This document shows positions 8,040 to 17,260 of a DNA stretch of 28,465 bases, piece after piece (the stretch's first letter is position 1; each line of letters starts with the position of its first letter). The stretch is taken from assembly GCA_910586955.1 (NCBI GenBank), contig CAJUMM010000034.1:1-28465 (forward strand), given 5' to 3'. The notes under the pieces are model-generated. The model was not told the origin of the DNA. It did no database searches and worked only from the letters and a program-made list of their open reading frames with translations. The DNA comes from an uncultured Lachnospiraceae bacterium (GTDB lineage Bacteria; Bacillota; Clostridia; Lachnospirales; Lachnospiraceae). The translations under genes were made by a program, and so were the position numbers.

Positions 8040-9184
8040 AATCATTAGAAATCCCGCGAAAGGTGGTCTGGGGCCAGGACGCTTTTGAAGAATTTCAGAA
8101 TATTCTGCGGGAAAGAAGGTGGAAAAGAGTTCTGGTCATTACCGATCACGGAGTACAAAAGGCGGGGCTTCTGGCACTGCTGGAGGAGAGCTTGCAAAAG
8201 GAAGGGACGGGTTATGAGGTGGTGGCCGACATTCCGGCAGAACCCTCATGGATGGCGCTGGACGCAGCCCTGAAGGAGGCGCGGAAGACAGGGGGTGAAG
8301 CGGTAATTGCCGTGGGCGGAGGCAGCACCATGGATGCGGCAAAGCTGTTTGCGGCCATGCTGGACTCTTCCTTAAGCGTACTGGAGGTTGTAAGGGATTC
8401 CGGCCTTTTGTCAAAGCGCCTTCCTCTGGTGATGATTCCCACTACGTGTGGGACAGGCTCGGAAGCTACTTGCAATGCGATTGTTGCGGTTCCCGAGGAG
8501 AAGATCAAGATTGGCGTTGTGAATCCGGTTTTGATTCCGGACTACGTGATTCTGGAACCGGAAATGATAAGAAAGCTTCCGAAATCCATCCTGGCAGCCA
8601 CGGGAATGGATGCGCTTGCGCACTGTGTGGAATGTTATACGTCCAGAAAAGCAAATCTTCTCAGCGATCTCTACGCGGGAGCCGGCGCGAAACTTTTGTT
8701 TGAAAATTTGCGGACTGCGTATGAGGAGGAGGTAGATCTGTCTGTGTACGCGATGCTCCAGTTGGGGGCCTTTTACGGAGGGGTGGCGATTACAGGCAGC
8801 GGGACCACGGCGGTTCACGCGCTTTCCTATCCCCTTGGAGGAAGGTACCATATTCCCCACGGGATCTCCAACGCCATTTTATTTGCCCCTGTGATGTACA
8901 GAAATGAGGAAGCCTGCCGGGAGGAGCTGGCCAGGCTGTGCGTGTTTTGCTGGCCCCAGTGCCAAGGATGGGAAAAGAAGGAACAGTCCCGATGGGTGCT
9001 GAAGAAGCTGGAGGAGCTTGTGCAGGCTTTGGAGATTCCGGATACGCTGAAAGAGTTTGGAGTTCAGGCAGATGATCTGGAGGAGCTGGCAGAAGCAGGC
9101 AGCCAGGTGAGACGGCTTCTGGACAACAACAAAAGAGCCCTTTGCAGGGAAGAAATCCGGGAAATATACGCAGGGCTTTTGTGA
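8036..9184 (+). CDS. Iron-containing (group III) alcohol dehydrogenase
   Basis: An NAD(P)-dependent metal alcohol dehydrogenase, 382 aa from ATG 8036. This start is preferred over in-frame ATGs at 8021 and 8030 because GGGAGGA lies about 6 nt before it and it gives a 4-nt ATGA overlap with the lyase gene. The Rossmann-like domain has GGGSTMDAAK (94-103) and IPTTCGTGSE (134-143). The metal ligands D192, H196, H261 and H275 are all present (GMDALAH, AVHALSYPLGG, IPHG). The family reduces aldehydes or oxidises diols and hydroxy acids. Here it could reduce the aldehyde released by the adjacent lyase, or oxidise the incoming substrate. Confidence 0.93.
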   Translation: MKSLEIPRKVVWGQDAFEEFQNILRERRWKRVLVITDHGVQKAGLLALLEESLQKEGTGYEVVADIPAEPSWMALDAALKEARKTGGEAVIAVGGGSTMDAAKLFAAMLDSSLSVLEVVRDSGLLSKRLPLVMIPTTCGTGSEATCNAIVAVPEEKIKIGVVNPVLIPDYVILEPEMIRKLPKSILAATGMDALAHCVECYTSRKANLLSDLYAGAGAKLLFENLRTAYEEEVDLSVYAMLQLGAFYGGVAITGSGTTAVHALSYPLGGRYHIPHGISNAILFAPVMYRNEEACREELARLCVFCWPQCQGWEKKEQSRWVLKKLEELVQALEIPDTLKEFGVQADDLEELAEAGSQVRRLLDNNKRALCREEIREIYAGLL

Positions 9185-9218
9185 ACAGGCAGGCCGGAGG
9201 GATTGGTTGGAGGAAGAA

Positions 9219-10748
9219 ATGGGAATACCAAGTAAAGAAGTAAGGATGGAGATTCGGCATATTTGTAAAAGCTTTCCCGGAGTAAAGGCAGTGGATGACG
9301 TGAGCTTTGATATCCGAAAGGGCGAGATACATGTGCTGATAGGGGAAAATGGGGCAGGCAAGTCAACGCTGTTAAAAATGCTTGCCGGGATTTATTCCAT
9401 AGACGCAGGAGAAATCCTGCTGGAGGGAAAGCCGTACCATCCCAAAAACGTTATTGACGCGCAGAAAAACGGCGTGGCTATGATCCATCAGGAACTTAAT
9501 ATGATGCAGAACCGGACGGTGGCGCAAAATGTTTTTGTTGGCCGGGAACCCTACCGCATGGAAAAGCTGAAGCTGGTGGATCACAGGCGGATGCTGAGGG
9601 AATGCCGGGAGGTTTTGGAGAGTCTGGATATCGATCTGCAGCCGGACGCTCTGGTCAAGGATTTAAGCATAGCGCAGCAGCAGATGGTAGAGCTGACAAA
9701 GGCGATTTCCATGAGGAGCAGCCTGCTGATTATGGATGAGCCCACCTCCAGCCTGACGACAAAGGAGATAGACAATCTGTTTCGAATTACCAGGCAGCTG
9801 AAAGAAAGCGGGACCAGTGTGCTGTTTATCTCCCACCGGATGGAAGAAATCCTGGAGATTGGAGATCGGGTGACGGTTATGCGCGACGGATGCTATGTGG
9901 GAACGAGGGAAGTAGAGCATTTAGAGATGCAGGAGCTCATCACGATGATGATTGGCCGCAGCCTGGAGGATGTATACTGCAGAAATTACCAGGAAGCGGG
10001 AAGAGAGGCGTTAAGGCTTCAGAACCTGACGGGGCTTCGGTTTCGCAATGTGAGCCTGGAAGTTCGCCAGGGCGAGGTGGTCGGCCTGGCCGGCCTGGTG
10101 GGAGCAGGCCGCACGGAGATTGCGAAGGCGGTGTTTGGCTATGAGCCTGTGGAGGGCGGCAGCATCTTTGTTCAGGGGGAGGAGCTGAAGGAGCGGTTTT
10201 ACACGCCCCGGAAAGCGATTCAAAAAAGTATTTCCTTCCTTCCGGAAAACAGGAAGGAGGAGGGGCTGTTTTTAGACTGGCCGATTCGCTCCAATATTAC
10301 GCAGGTGGCTTTGAACCAGATTTCCAAAGGTATTTTTATTGACAAAAAGAAAGAGGAGAGCCTTTCGGATTCGCAGATTGAGGCTTTGAAGATTATCACC
10401 ACATCGGGCGAAAAAAAGGTGCTGGAGCTCTCAGGTGGAAATCAGCAGAAGGTAGTGGTGGCGAAGTGGCTGATGACAAAGAGCAGGGTTTTTATTTTTG
10501 ATGAGCCAACCAGGGGAATTGACGTGGGGGCGAAGTCGGAAATCTATGAAATTATAGATCGGCTGGCCTCTGAAGGAGCCGCCATACTGATTATTTCCTC
10601 AGATATGCCGGAACTGATTGGTCTTTCGGATCGCATTTACACCATGAAGGATGGAGAGATCATAGGGATGCTGGATCGAAAGAAAAAGGCGTTTTCGCAG
10701 GAAGTGATTTTGAAATTAATTATGGAAGGAGGATGCGCAGATGAATAG
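9219..10748 (+). CDS. Sugar-type ABC importer ATPase (RbsA/MglA family, duplicated)
   Basis: A 509-aa cytoplasmic ATPase with two ABC domains in tandem, as usual for ribose/galactose-type importers. Domain 1 has Walker A GENGAGKST (42-50), a weak signature LSIAQQQ and Walker B LLIMDEPTSSL. Domain 2 has the degenerate Walker A GLVGAGRTE typical of RbsA, signature LSGGNQQK and Walker B FIFDEPTRGIDVG. ATG 9219 is chosen with GGAGG at 9209-9213; an in-frame TTG at 9207 with its own GGAGG (9196-9200) is nearly as good. Two permeases and a binding lipoprotein follow, so this is a complete importer set, presumably for the substrate of the surrounding enzymes. Confidence 0.94.
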   Translation: MGIPSKEVRMEIRHICKSFPGVKAVDDVSFDIRKGEIHVLIGENGAGKSTLLKMLAGIYSIDAGEILLEGKPYHPKNVIDAQKNGVAMIHQELNMMQNRTVAQNVFVGREPYRMEKLKLVDHRRMLRECREVLESLDIDLQPDALVKDLSIAQQQMVELTKAISMRSSLLIMDEPTSSLTTKEIDNLFRITRQLKESGTSVLFISHRMEEILEIGDRVTVMRDGCYVGTREVEHLEMQELITMMIGRSLEDVYCRNYQEAGREALRLQNLTGLRFRNVSLEVRQGEVVGLAGLVGAGRTEIAKAVFGYEPVEGGSIFVQGEELKERFYTPRKAIQKSISFLPENRKEEGLFLDWPIRSNITQVALNQISKGIFIDKKKEESLSDSQIEALKIITTSGEKKVLELSGGNQQKVVVAKWLMTKSRVFIFDEPTRGIDVGAKSEIYEIIDRLASEGAAILIISSDMPELIGLSDRIYTMKDGEIIGMLDRKKKAFSQEVILKLIMEGGCADE

Positions 10749-11742
10749 CCAAAGAAACGGGCTTGTCAAAAAAATGGCCAGAATCCCCATGATTTTCTGG
10801 GGAATCCTTGCAGCATCCATTCTTTTCGGGAGCCTGCAGGACAAGTTTTTCCTCTGGATGAATGTAGAGAACATCCTAAGAAATACGGCGATTCTGTTGA
10901 TTGTATCCATTGGGATGACCATGGCCATTTTATCTGGAAAGATTGATCTGTCGGTGGGCGGAACCATGACGTTTGCAGGAATGGCTTCTGCGGTATTCCT
11001 CAAGCAGTTTGCCGATCCTGCAGCTTCCCATGTAGCGGCAGCGCTTCTGCTGGCGGTTGTGGCTGGAGCTGCCGTAGGCGCGGTAAACGGTTATTTTATC
11101 GGGGTGAAAAAATATGACAACTGGCTGATCTCTTTTGCGACGATGAGCATTACCTTTGGACTGGCGCAGGTGGTTACGGGCGGAAACATCATATCTGGAT
11201 TTAACAAGAGCGTCCGTTTCCTGGGAGATGGAAAAATCGGGGCGGTAAGCGTGCTCCTAATTGTGGCAGCGGTTCTGGTGGGCGTCATGTGGTACGCATT
11301 GAGAAATACCAGGTTTGGCATGCATATTTACGCAGTAGGGGATTCGGAGCAGTGTGCGGAGCTTTCCGGCGTTTGGGTGGGGAAGGTTAATTTTCAGATT
11401 TATTTACTATCGGGTATCTTTGCTGGAATCAGCGGGTTTTTGCTGCTGTCCAAGACGAACTCCATGGGGCCTATTGCAGCGGAGGGATATGAGTTTAACG
11501 CGATTGCGGCCACCATTGTAGGGGGAACTTCTTTTGACGGAGGGAAAGGGGGGCTGGGCGGAACCATTTTTGGAGCCTTGTTTATCGCAGTGGTGAAAAA
11601 TGGGCTTCAGCTGATAGGTTTTTCCGTTTATTTGCAGCAGACCTGTGTGGGCGTGTGCATTCTTGCAATTATTTTAATTGACGTGCTGGGGTCCCATGTG
11701 AAGCGGAAAAAGAGGATGAGGAGGCAGTATAAGGATGCGTAA
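10741..11742 (+). CDS. Sugar-type ABC importer permease 1 (RbsC family)
   Basis: A 333-aa integral membrane permease with about 8-10 hydrophobic segments. It overlaps the ATPase gene by 8 nt. Family hallmarks are SIGMTMAILSGKIDLSVGGTM near the N-terminal third and ATIVGGTSFDGGKGGLGGTIFGALFI near the C-terminal third. It pairs with the second permease to form the membrane channel of the importer. This copy is intact, unlike the next gene. Confidence 0.94.
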   Translation: MNSQRNGLVKKMARIPMIFWGILAASILFGSLQDKFFLWMNVENILRNTAILLIVSIGMTMAILSGKIDLSVGGTMTFAGMASAVFLKQFADPAASHVAAALLLAVVAGAAVGAVNGYFIGVKKYDNWLISFATMSITFGLAQVVTGGNIISGFNKSVRFLGDGKIGAVSVLLIVAAVLVGVMWYALRNTRFGMHIYAVGDSEQCAELSGVWVGKVNFQIYLLSGIFAGISGFLLLSKTNSMGPIAAEGYEFNAIAATIVGGTSFDGGKGGLGGTIFGALFIAVVKNGLQLIGFSVYLQQTCVGVCILAIILIDVLGSHVKRKKRMRRQYKDA

Positions 11743-12708
11743 AACGAAGTGGAAGTGGGAAATACGGAAATATTCCAGAGCCTTTTTGCTGCTGGCGCTG
11801 CTGTTGTTCTTTTCCCTGGCTACAGATACGTTCTGGTCTTTTGACAACTGGAGCAATGTGGCGAACATCGTCCTGTACCAGGCGCCTGTCCTGATACTGC
11901 TGAGTATCGGAATGACCTTGGTAATTGTATTGAAGGGGATTGATCTTTCAATCGGCGCCGTGGTCGCGTTTTCATCTACGATTGCCGCAATACTGATGAA
12001 AAATACGCAGAACGTCGTTTTGGGAATTTTGGCGGGAATTTTGGTAGGGGCGCTCATGGGGCTGCTGAACGGGATTCTGATAGCGGTTGTAAAGATACCC
12101 CCCTATATAGCCACCATATCGGTGCAATGGATTCTGAAAGGAGTGACAAATATTATCCTGCAGGGATCGTCACTCTATCAGTTTCCGGAAGGCTTTAAGA
12201 GACTGATGCAGTCTACGGCTTGGAATTATTTGCTGGTTTCGGCTGCCGTTGCGCTGGCAATGGGGATTTTGCTGACCAGGACAACCTATGGAAGGAACAT
12301 TTACGCCATAGGAATCAACGGTGTGGCGGCGAAAATTTCGGGTGTACGGACAGAGCTGGTCATGGTGAGTGTGTACATGATTATCGGGGTTCTCGGAGCC
12401 ATAACAGGAATCATCTATATGTCTTTTTTGGGAGGCGTAGATGCGAATATTGGGGCGGACTTCCCGATTCGGGCGATTTCGGCTACCCTGGTAGGGGGCA
12501 CCTATTTGGAGGAGGGAAGGGAAGCGTTTCCAATGCGGTGACAGGCTCCTTTGTAATGCTTGTTTTAACCAACGGGCTTTTGCACATGGGCGTTCCCGCC
12601 GTATGGCAGGACGTTGTCATAGGACTTGTCATTATCCTGTCTGTGGCGGCGGAAAGAAACACATTTTTAAAATGGAAAAAATTGAAGGCACAGAGTGGCT
12701 CAATTTAA
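11735..12708 (+). pseudogene. Sugar-type ABC importer permease 2 (RbsC family), frameshifted
   Basis: The reading frame from ATG 11735 runs well through SIGMTLVIVLKGIDLSIGAVV and ISATLVGGTYL, then changes to EEGREAFPMR and stops at 12541 (268 aa). The frame one base back continues the family sequence at once (GGGKGSVSNAVTGSF... to ...LSVAAER) to a stop at 12708. Joining them gives about 324 aa, matching permease 1 (333 aa), so one base is missing between about 12506 and 12524 in a purine-rich run. I see no good slippery heptamer. This is either a real inactivating deletion, a sequencing error, or less likely recoding. The truncated protein would lack the last two or so membrane segments. The 5' end overlaps permease 1 by 8 nt. 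Confidence 0.88.
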
Positions 12709-12733
12709 ATAAATCATTTAAGGAGGAAATGAC

Positions 12734-13771
12734 ATGAGGAAAGCTGTGAAAAAGAGAGTTAGGGGTGTTTTGCTTGTGATGGCGATGCTAGCCAGTATGC
12801 TGTACGGCTGCGGCAGTTCGGGAGGAAAGACAGAGCCTGCGCCTGCGCCGGAGGCTCCCGCAGAGTCGCCGGAGGCCGGGGATCTCTCCGGCAAGCGGGT
12901 GGTTCTTCTGGTAAAGCAGATGGCCAATGATTTTTGGGTAGAGCTGGTGGATGCCGCGCAAAAGACGGCGGACGAAAAGGGGATTGAACTGGAAGTGCTC
13001 TGTCCGCTGACTGCAGACAGTAATGAAGAGCAGATTTCCCTTCTGGAGCAGGCGCTTTTGGATCCGCCGGAGGTATTTATCGTGGTTCCGGCAGACCAGG
13101 AAGGCATCATTCCGGCTATTGAGAAGATTAATGATGCAGGGATACCGATTATCAATCTGGATACGCCGATTACCTCAGAGGAGACAGATATTTTAACCTT
13201 TGTAGGCAGCAACAACTATGATTTGGGATACGACCTTGCCAAAGCCGCTGTGGAGAAGACGGGGATCAAAGAAGGAAAGGTGCTGATAGTAGAGGGCAAG
13301 ACGGGCGCGGCCAGCAGCCAGCAGCGGACGGCAGGCGCGGAAGCGGCGTATGCAGAGCTTGGATGGGAGGTGCTGGACAAACAGCCGGGCAACTGGAGCA
13401 GGGACGAGTCTTACAATGTTGTCCAGAATCTTCTTCAGAAATACAACGACGTGGATGTGATCCAGTTTAACTCGGTATCCATGGCTCTTGGCGCATATGA
13501 GGCAGTTACAAAGTCCGGGCAGACGGATATCCGATGCGTCGCCGTTGATAAAAATGCAGAGGCCCTTCAACTGATGAAAGATACGGACGCTGCCACGCTC
13601 TTTTGTCTCATCGACAATCCTCCCGATTTTATTGGCTCCAAGGGAGTGGAGCTGGCTGTGGCAAGTATTCAGGGAGAAACAGTAGAGGCAGAGTACACGT
13701 CATCCGGGGATATTATTGCGCCGGATGAAGAGGGGTGGGATGCCCTGCTTTCCAAATATAAAGTTCAGTGA
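12734..13771 (+). CDS. Sugar-type ABC substrate-binding lipoprotein (RbsB family)
   Basis: A 345-aa extracytoplasmic binding protein of the importer. A signal peptide with lipobox LYGC (C26) is followed by a Pro/Ala/Glu-rich linker (about 27-48), then the two-lobed periplasmic-binding-protein type-4 fold: LVKQMANDFWVELVDAAQ..., FIVVPADQEGI, GIPIINLDTP, TFVGSNNYDLGY, EGKTGAASSQQRTAGAEAA, CVAVDKNAEAL. AAGGAGG lies 7 nt before the ATG. It is the last importer gene, immediately before the hydrolase. The ligand is not predictable. The family binds pentoses, hexoses, autoinducer-2, sugar acids and polyols. Confidence 0.94.
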   Translation: MRKAVKKRVRGVLLVMAMLASMLYGCGSSGGKTEPAPAPEAPAESPEAGDLSGKRVVLLVKQMANDFWVELVDAAQKTADEKGIELEVLCPLTADSNEEQISLLEQALLDPPEVFIVVPADQEGIIPAIEKINDAGIPIINLDTPITSEETDILTFVGSNNYDLGYDLAKAAVEKTGIKEGKVLIVEGKTGAASSQQRTAGAEAAYAELGWEVLDKQPGNWSRDESYNVVQNLLQKYNDVDVIQFNSVSMALGAYEAVTKSGQTDIRCVAVDKNAEALQLMKDTDAATLFCLIDNPPDFIGSKGVELAVASIQGETVEAEYTSSGDIIAPDEEGWDALLSKYKVQ

Positions 13772-13793
13772 GAAAAAGGAGAAAGGAAGATTG

Positions 13794-14993
13794 ATGTTGA
13801 GGGATCAGAGGGTTTTTCAGGAAAAGCTTCAGGCCCAGATGGAAAGGGAAGGCCTGGATGTCATGCTTATTACCAGCCCGGAGGCGGTTTTCTATTGTAC
13901 GGGGTTTGCCAGCCAGTTTTTGTATATTTCCAACCGTATTGGGATGGCGATGGCGGTTGTTCCTGCTCATGGGGAGATCACTTTGATTGTGAGCGGTTTT
14001 GAAAAGCTGGCGGCACAGCAGGCTGTGGAGCATGTGCAGGTGGAGGCCTATCCGGTATGGATTTACATTAAGGATCTGGACGACGGGAAGGAAAAAGCTG
14101 CGCAGCCGGATATGAATGAGACCTTCCGCATAGCGGTGGAGATTGCCAGGGCGAAGACAAAATGCAGGAAAATAGGGGTTCAGATGGAGGGGCTGCCGTT
14201 TCAGAAATGGGAGTATTTATGCCAGGAGTTTGACAGGGCGGCCCTGGTGGACTGTGAACCGGCGCTGCGGAGCGTAAGGGTGCGCAAGACAGATTGGGAG
14301 ATTGAGGTGATCCGAAAGAACACCAGGCTTTTGGAACGGGCGATGTTTGAGACTTATCACAGTATCCGTCCGGGAATGACGGAGCAGGAGATATGTTCAA
14401 ACTGGAATAAAATCAGTTTTTCGCTTTCCGATGAGGTGTACAACGTCTTTCATACGCACGTTATGGGAGAAAACTGGTCACCGAGGCTGATACCGGACGA
14501 ACGTTTCCGGGTCAGAGAAGGGGACGTCATTCGGATGGACGGAGCGATCTGGACCAATGGCTACGGATCGGATCTGGGGCGCGCATGTGCGATTGGCGGA
14601 AAGGCTGCAAAGGAGTCCATGGATGATGTCTACAAGGCTCTGTATGAAGGATACCAGGAGTTGATTTCTTCCGTAAAGCCGGGAGTCCGGCTGTGCGACG
14701 TCTTCCACAGGGTAGTTGGGACAGTTCGGCGGTATATTCCGGAATACCGGCGGGGGCATGTAGGACACTCTTTGGGCTGTAATCGGTTTTCGGAGGAGTA
14801 CCCGTTTATAGCGCCGGAGGAAGAGAGTGTATTTGAGCCGGGGATGATTTTCTGTACGGAGGTGCCCTATTACAGTTCGGACAATCACAGCTATAACCTG
14901 GAGGATACACTGTTGGTGACGGAAAGCGGAGTGGAGCTCTTTTCGCATCTGTCGCCGGATTTAAACTGGGATCATCTGGTTGGGGAGGGGTGA
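13794..14993 (+). CDS. M24 (aminopeptidase P/creatinase) family hydrolase
   Basis: A 399-aa cytoplasmic protein. It starts at ATG 13794 after GGAAG; a longer frame open from 13716 lies inside the previous gene and is rejected. The N-terminal creatinase-like domain covers about 1-135 and the pita-bread catalytic domain about 165-390. All five dinuclear metal ligands are present: D249, D260, H325 (GHSLG), E356 (CTEVPYY) and E370 (NLEDTLLV). The family includes Xaa-Pro peptidases, creatinase and ectoine hydrolase, so it may cleave a dipeptide or another C-N bond rather than ordinary peptides. Its place between a binding protein and an aminotransferase suggests it processes the imported compound. 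Confidence 0.92.
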   Translation: MLRDQRVFQEKLQAQMEREGLDVMLITSPEAVFYCTGFASQFLYISNRIGMAMAVVPAHGEITLIVSGFEKLAAQQAVEHVQVEAYPVWIYIKDLDDGKEKAAQPDMNETFRIAVEIARAKTKCRKIGVQMEGLPFQKWEYLCQEFDRAALVDCEPALRSVRVRKTDWEIEVIRKNTRLLERAMFETYHSIRPGMTEQEICSNWNKISFSLSDEVYNVFHTHVMGENWSPRLIPDERFRVREGDVIRMDGAIWTNGYGSDLGRACAIGGKAAKESMDDVYKALYEGYQELISSVKPGVRLCDVFHRVVGTVRRYIPEYRRGHVGHSLGCNRFSEEYPFIAPEEESVFEPGMIFCTEVPYYSSDNHSYNLEDTLLVTESGVELFSHLSPDLNWDHLVGEG

Positions 14994-14997
14994 GATT

Positions 14998-16200
14998 TTG
15001 GCTGTCAGCAGTGAATTTTTGGATGGATTGACGCCTTCGGCAATTCGTGATATCACGGCGTCCATCCGGGAGAAAAAGAGCCGGGGAATAGATGTTGTCA
15101 ATTTTGCGGGCGGGATGCCGGACGCGGCTTATTTTCCTGTAAAGGAATTGAAGCAGATTACAGACGAGATTATCGAGGAGGATTCGGGAGACTTATTCCA
15201 GTACGCGGCTACGGACGGATATCTGCCGCTGCGGGAGGCACTCTCGGATCTGATGAAGCGGTATCAGGTGGCGGCCAATCCGGCGGAGATCCTGATCACC
15301 TCCGGTTCTGCGCAGGCGTTGAATTATTTATCCAGGGCATTGATTTGCCCTGGAGATACGGTGCTGATTGAGGAGCCGGTGTATGTGGGGGCTGTGGACA
15401 CGCTGAAAAGCTACGGGCCAAAGCTGGTGGGGATTCCGATGGAAGAGGACGGCATGGATTTGGAGGAACTGGAGAAAGCCCTGCGGAAGGGCAGAGCGTC
15501 GTTCATCTATACTGTGCCGGATTTTCAGAACCCTTCCGGATCCACCATGTCCGTAGAGAAAAGGGAGCGGCTGGTGAGGCTGGCGGAAAAATATGATACG
15601 TATATAATTGAGGATTCTCCCTATAGCCTGTTAAGCTTTTCCGGCGGGGTTTGCCCTGCGGTAAAAAGCTTTGATCGGGAGGGCAGGGTGGTGTATTTGG
15701 GCTCGGTGTCCAAAACCATATGTCCCGGTCTGAGGGTGGGCTGGATTTGTGCGGATCAGGAGAGCGTCCGCAAGCTGATTTATTTGAAACAACGGGATGA
15801 TCTCCAGGTGAATAATCTGGCACAGCGTCAGGTTCACAGATACCTTACAGGAGGTTCTTTTGACGCTCACCTTCAGGAGGTGTGCGGGGTTTACAAACAG
15901 AGGATGGAGAGTATGCTGGAAGCGGTTCGCGCCTATTTTCCGAAGGACGCAGTGTATATACCGCCCAGGGGAGGGATTTTCCTGTGGCTTGAGCTGGGCG
16001 GCGGGATAGATGCGCGAAAGCTGTTCCCATATATTCTGAATCGGCGCATAGCGTTTGTCCCAGGCTCCTTCTTCTATGCCAACGGAGGAGGAAAATCTAC
16101 GATGCGTTTAAACTTCTGCACCAACGAAGAGGCGGTAATACGGGAGAAGATCAGGGAAATGGGGCTGGCAATTCAGGCCTGGCAGGCGGAAAGGAAGTAA
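14998..16200 (+). CDS. PLP-dependent class I/II aminotransferase (2-aminoadipate/MocR-type)
   Basis: A 400-aa cytoplasmic fold-type I aminotransferase. TTG 14998 is chosen because GGAGGGG (14984-14990) lies 7 nt upstream; an in-frame TTG at 14980 has no such site. Visible motifs are VNFAGGMPDAAYFP, GSAQALNYL, VPDFQNPSGSTM, EDSPYSLL, PLP lysine K239 in GSVSKTICPGLRVGW, and the carboxylate-binding arginine in MRLNFC. It resembles the C-terminal domain of MocR regulators and LysN-type 2-aminoadipate aminotransferases but has no DNA-binding domain. With the amino-acid dehydrogenase two genes downstream it could run a glutamate/2-oxoglutarate-coupled deamination cycle. Confidence 0.92.
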   Translation: MAVSSEFLDGLTPSAIRDITASIREKKSRGIDVVNFAGGMPDAAYFPVKELKQITDEIIEEDSGDLFQYAATDGYLPLREALSDLMKRYQVAANPAEILITSGSAQALNYLSRALICPGDTVLIEEPVYVGAVDTLKSYGPKLVGIPMEEDGMDLEELEKALRKGRASFIYTVPDFQNPSGSTMSVEKRERLVRLAEKYDTYIIEDSPYSLLSFSGGVCPAVKSFDREGRVVYLGSVSKTICPGLRVGWICADQESVRKLIYLKQRDDLQVNNLAQRQVHRYLTGGSFDAHLQEVCGVYKQRMESMLEAVRAYFPKDAVYIPPRGGIFLWLELGGGIDARKLFPYILNRRIAFVPGSFFYANGGGKSTMRLNFCTNEEAVIREKIREMGLAIQAWQAERK

Positions 16201-16206
16201 GGAGTT

Positions 16207-17247
16207 ATGCGGTATAGATTGGCTGTTACGATGGGGGACGCTGCCGGAATCGGGCCGGAGGTGGTTGTGAAAGCTCTGGCGGACAAGGGGATATATCAAA
16301 ACTGTATCCCTGTAGTAGTGGGGGACAGGGCGCCGCTGGAGGATGCTCTGGGATTTTGTAAATCCGATCTTCGCCTTCGTCAAATAGAAACTCCTGGAGA
16401 AGCAAAAGGGCGTTGGGGGGAAATTGAGTATCTGGACACCGGATTGCTGAAGAAGGGCAGTTGGACGTACAGGCAGGCCAGCGTTTTGGCAGGAGAGGCC
16501 GCTTTTCAATATATTGTGAGGGCGATTGAGCTTGCCATGGCGGGGGAGGTGCATGGCGTTGTCACAGGCCCGATCCACAAGGAGGCTGTAAATCGGGCCG
16601 GGCACCATTTTTCCGGTCATACGGAGATTTTTGCAGAATATACACATACGCCGTCCTACGGAATGCTGCTGACATCTCCGAGGCTCCGGGTTATTCATGT
16701 CACCACCCATGTTGCCCTGAGAGAGGCCTGCCGGCTGATTCAGGAAGAGCCTCAGAGGGTTGAAAATGCCATTGGGCTTGCCAGGCAGGCCATGGAACTC
16801 CTTGGGATTGCACAGCCCAGGATCGCGGTGGCAGGCTTAAATCCCCACTGTTCGGAAAGCGGGCTGTTTGGAACGGAAGAACAGGATTCTATCGCGCCCG
16901 CTATCCGGAAATGCAGGGCTTCGGGAATGGACGTGGAAGGGCCTGTTCCGCCGGATACGGTTTTTGTCAAGGCAATGGCGGGAATGTATGACGTGGTGGT
17001 GGCTATGTATCACGATCAGGGGCATATTCCATTGAAACTGTCGGGATTTGTGATGGACGGGGAATCAGGAACATTCGTCTCCATGGCCGGCGTAAATTCT
17101 ACCATTGGCCTGCCGATTATACGGACTTCCGTGGATCATGGTACGGCCTTTGATATTGCGGGAGAAGGAATTGCGAACGCAGGGAGTATGCGGGATGCGA
17201 TAGAGATGGCGGTTCAGATGGCAAAGGTGAAGTACCCGGAGGGGTGA
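16207..17247 (+). CDS. pdxA2: PdxA2-like 4-phospho-threonate/erythronate dehydrogenase
   Basis: A 346-aa NAD-dependent oxidative decarboxylase of the PdxA family. The N-terminus has VTMGDAAGIGPEVV. The metal-binding histidines, equivalent to E. coli PdxA H166/H211/H266, are H168 (TTHVALREA), H214 (LNPHCSE) and H269 (MYHDQGHIPLK). The C-terminal NAD region shows TIGLPIIRTSVDHGTAFDIAG. PdxA2 proteins act in catabolism, turning 4-phospho-D-threonate or 4-phospho-D-erythronate into dihydroxyacetone phosphate and CO2. The DUF1537 kinase in the same operon makes that assignment better than vitamin B6 synthesis. GGAG precedes the ATG and the gap to the aminotransferase is 6 nt. Confidence 0.9.
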   Translation: MRYRLAVTMGDAAGIGPEVVVKALADKGIYQNCIPVVVGDRAPLEDALGFCKSDLRLRQIETPGEAKGRWGEIEYLDTGLLKKGSWTYRQASVLAGEAAFQYIVRAIELAMAGEVHGVVTGPIHKEAVNRAGHHFSGHTEIFAEYTHTPSYGMLLTSPRLRVIHVTTHVALREACRLIQEEPQRVENAIGLARQAMELLGIAQPRIAVAGLNPHCSESGLFGTEEQDSIAPAIRKCRASGMDVEGPVPPDTVFVKAMAGMYDVVVAMYHDQGHIPLKLSGFVMDGESGTFVSMAGVNSTIGLPIIRTSVDHGTAFDIAGEGIANAGSMRDAIEMAVQMAKVKYPEG

Positions 17248-17260
17248 GAAAGGAAAGGAT

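Noticed and set aside
12506..12524. Programmed -1 frameshift in the permease
   Set aside because: The geometry (-1) is right, but no X-XXY-YYZ heptamer lies in the zero frame, and no reason is known for recoding in RbsC-type permeases. An indel is simpler.
12220..12708. Separate open frame of about 160 codons overlapping the second permease
   Set aside because: Only its 3' half (after about 12510) looks like protein, and that half is the missing C-terminus of the permease; the 5' half is an out-of-frame shadow. It is merged into the frameshifted gene.
16207..17247. Vitamin B6 biosynthesis PdxA
   Set aside because: The family residues fit either role, but linkage with a DUF1537 kinase, importer and catabolic enzymes favours the PdxA2 catabolic type; no other B6 gene is present.
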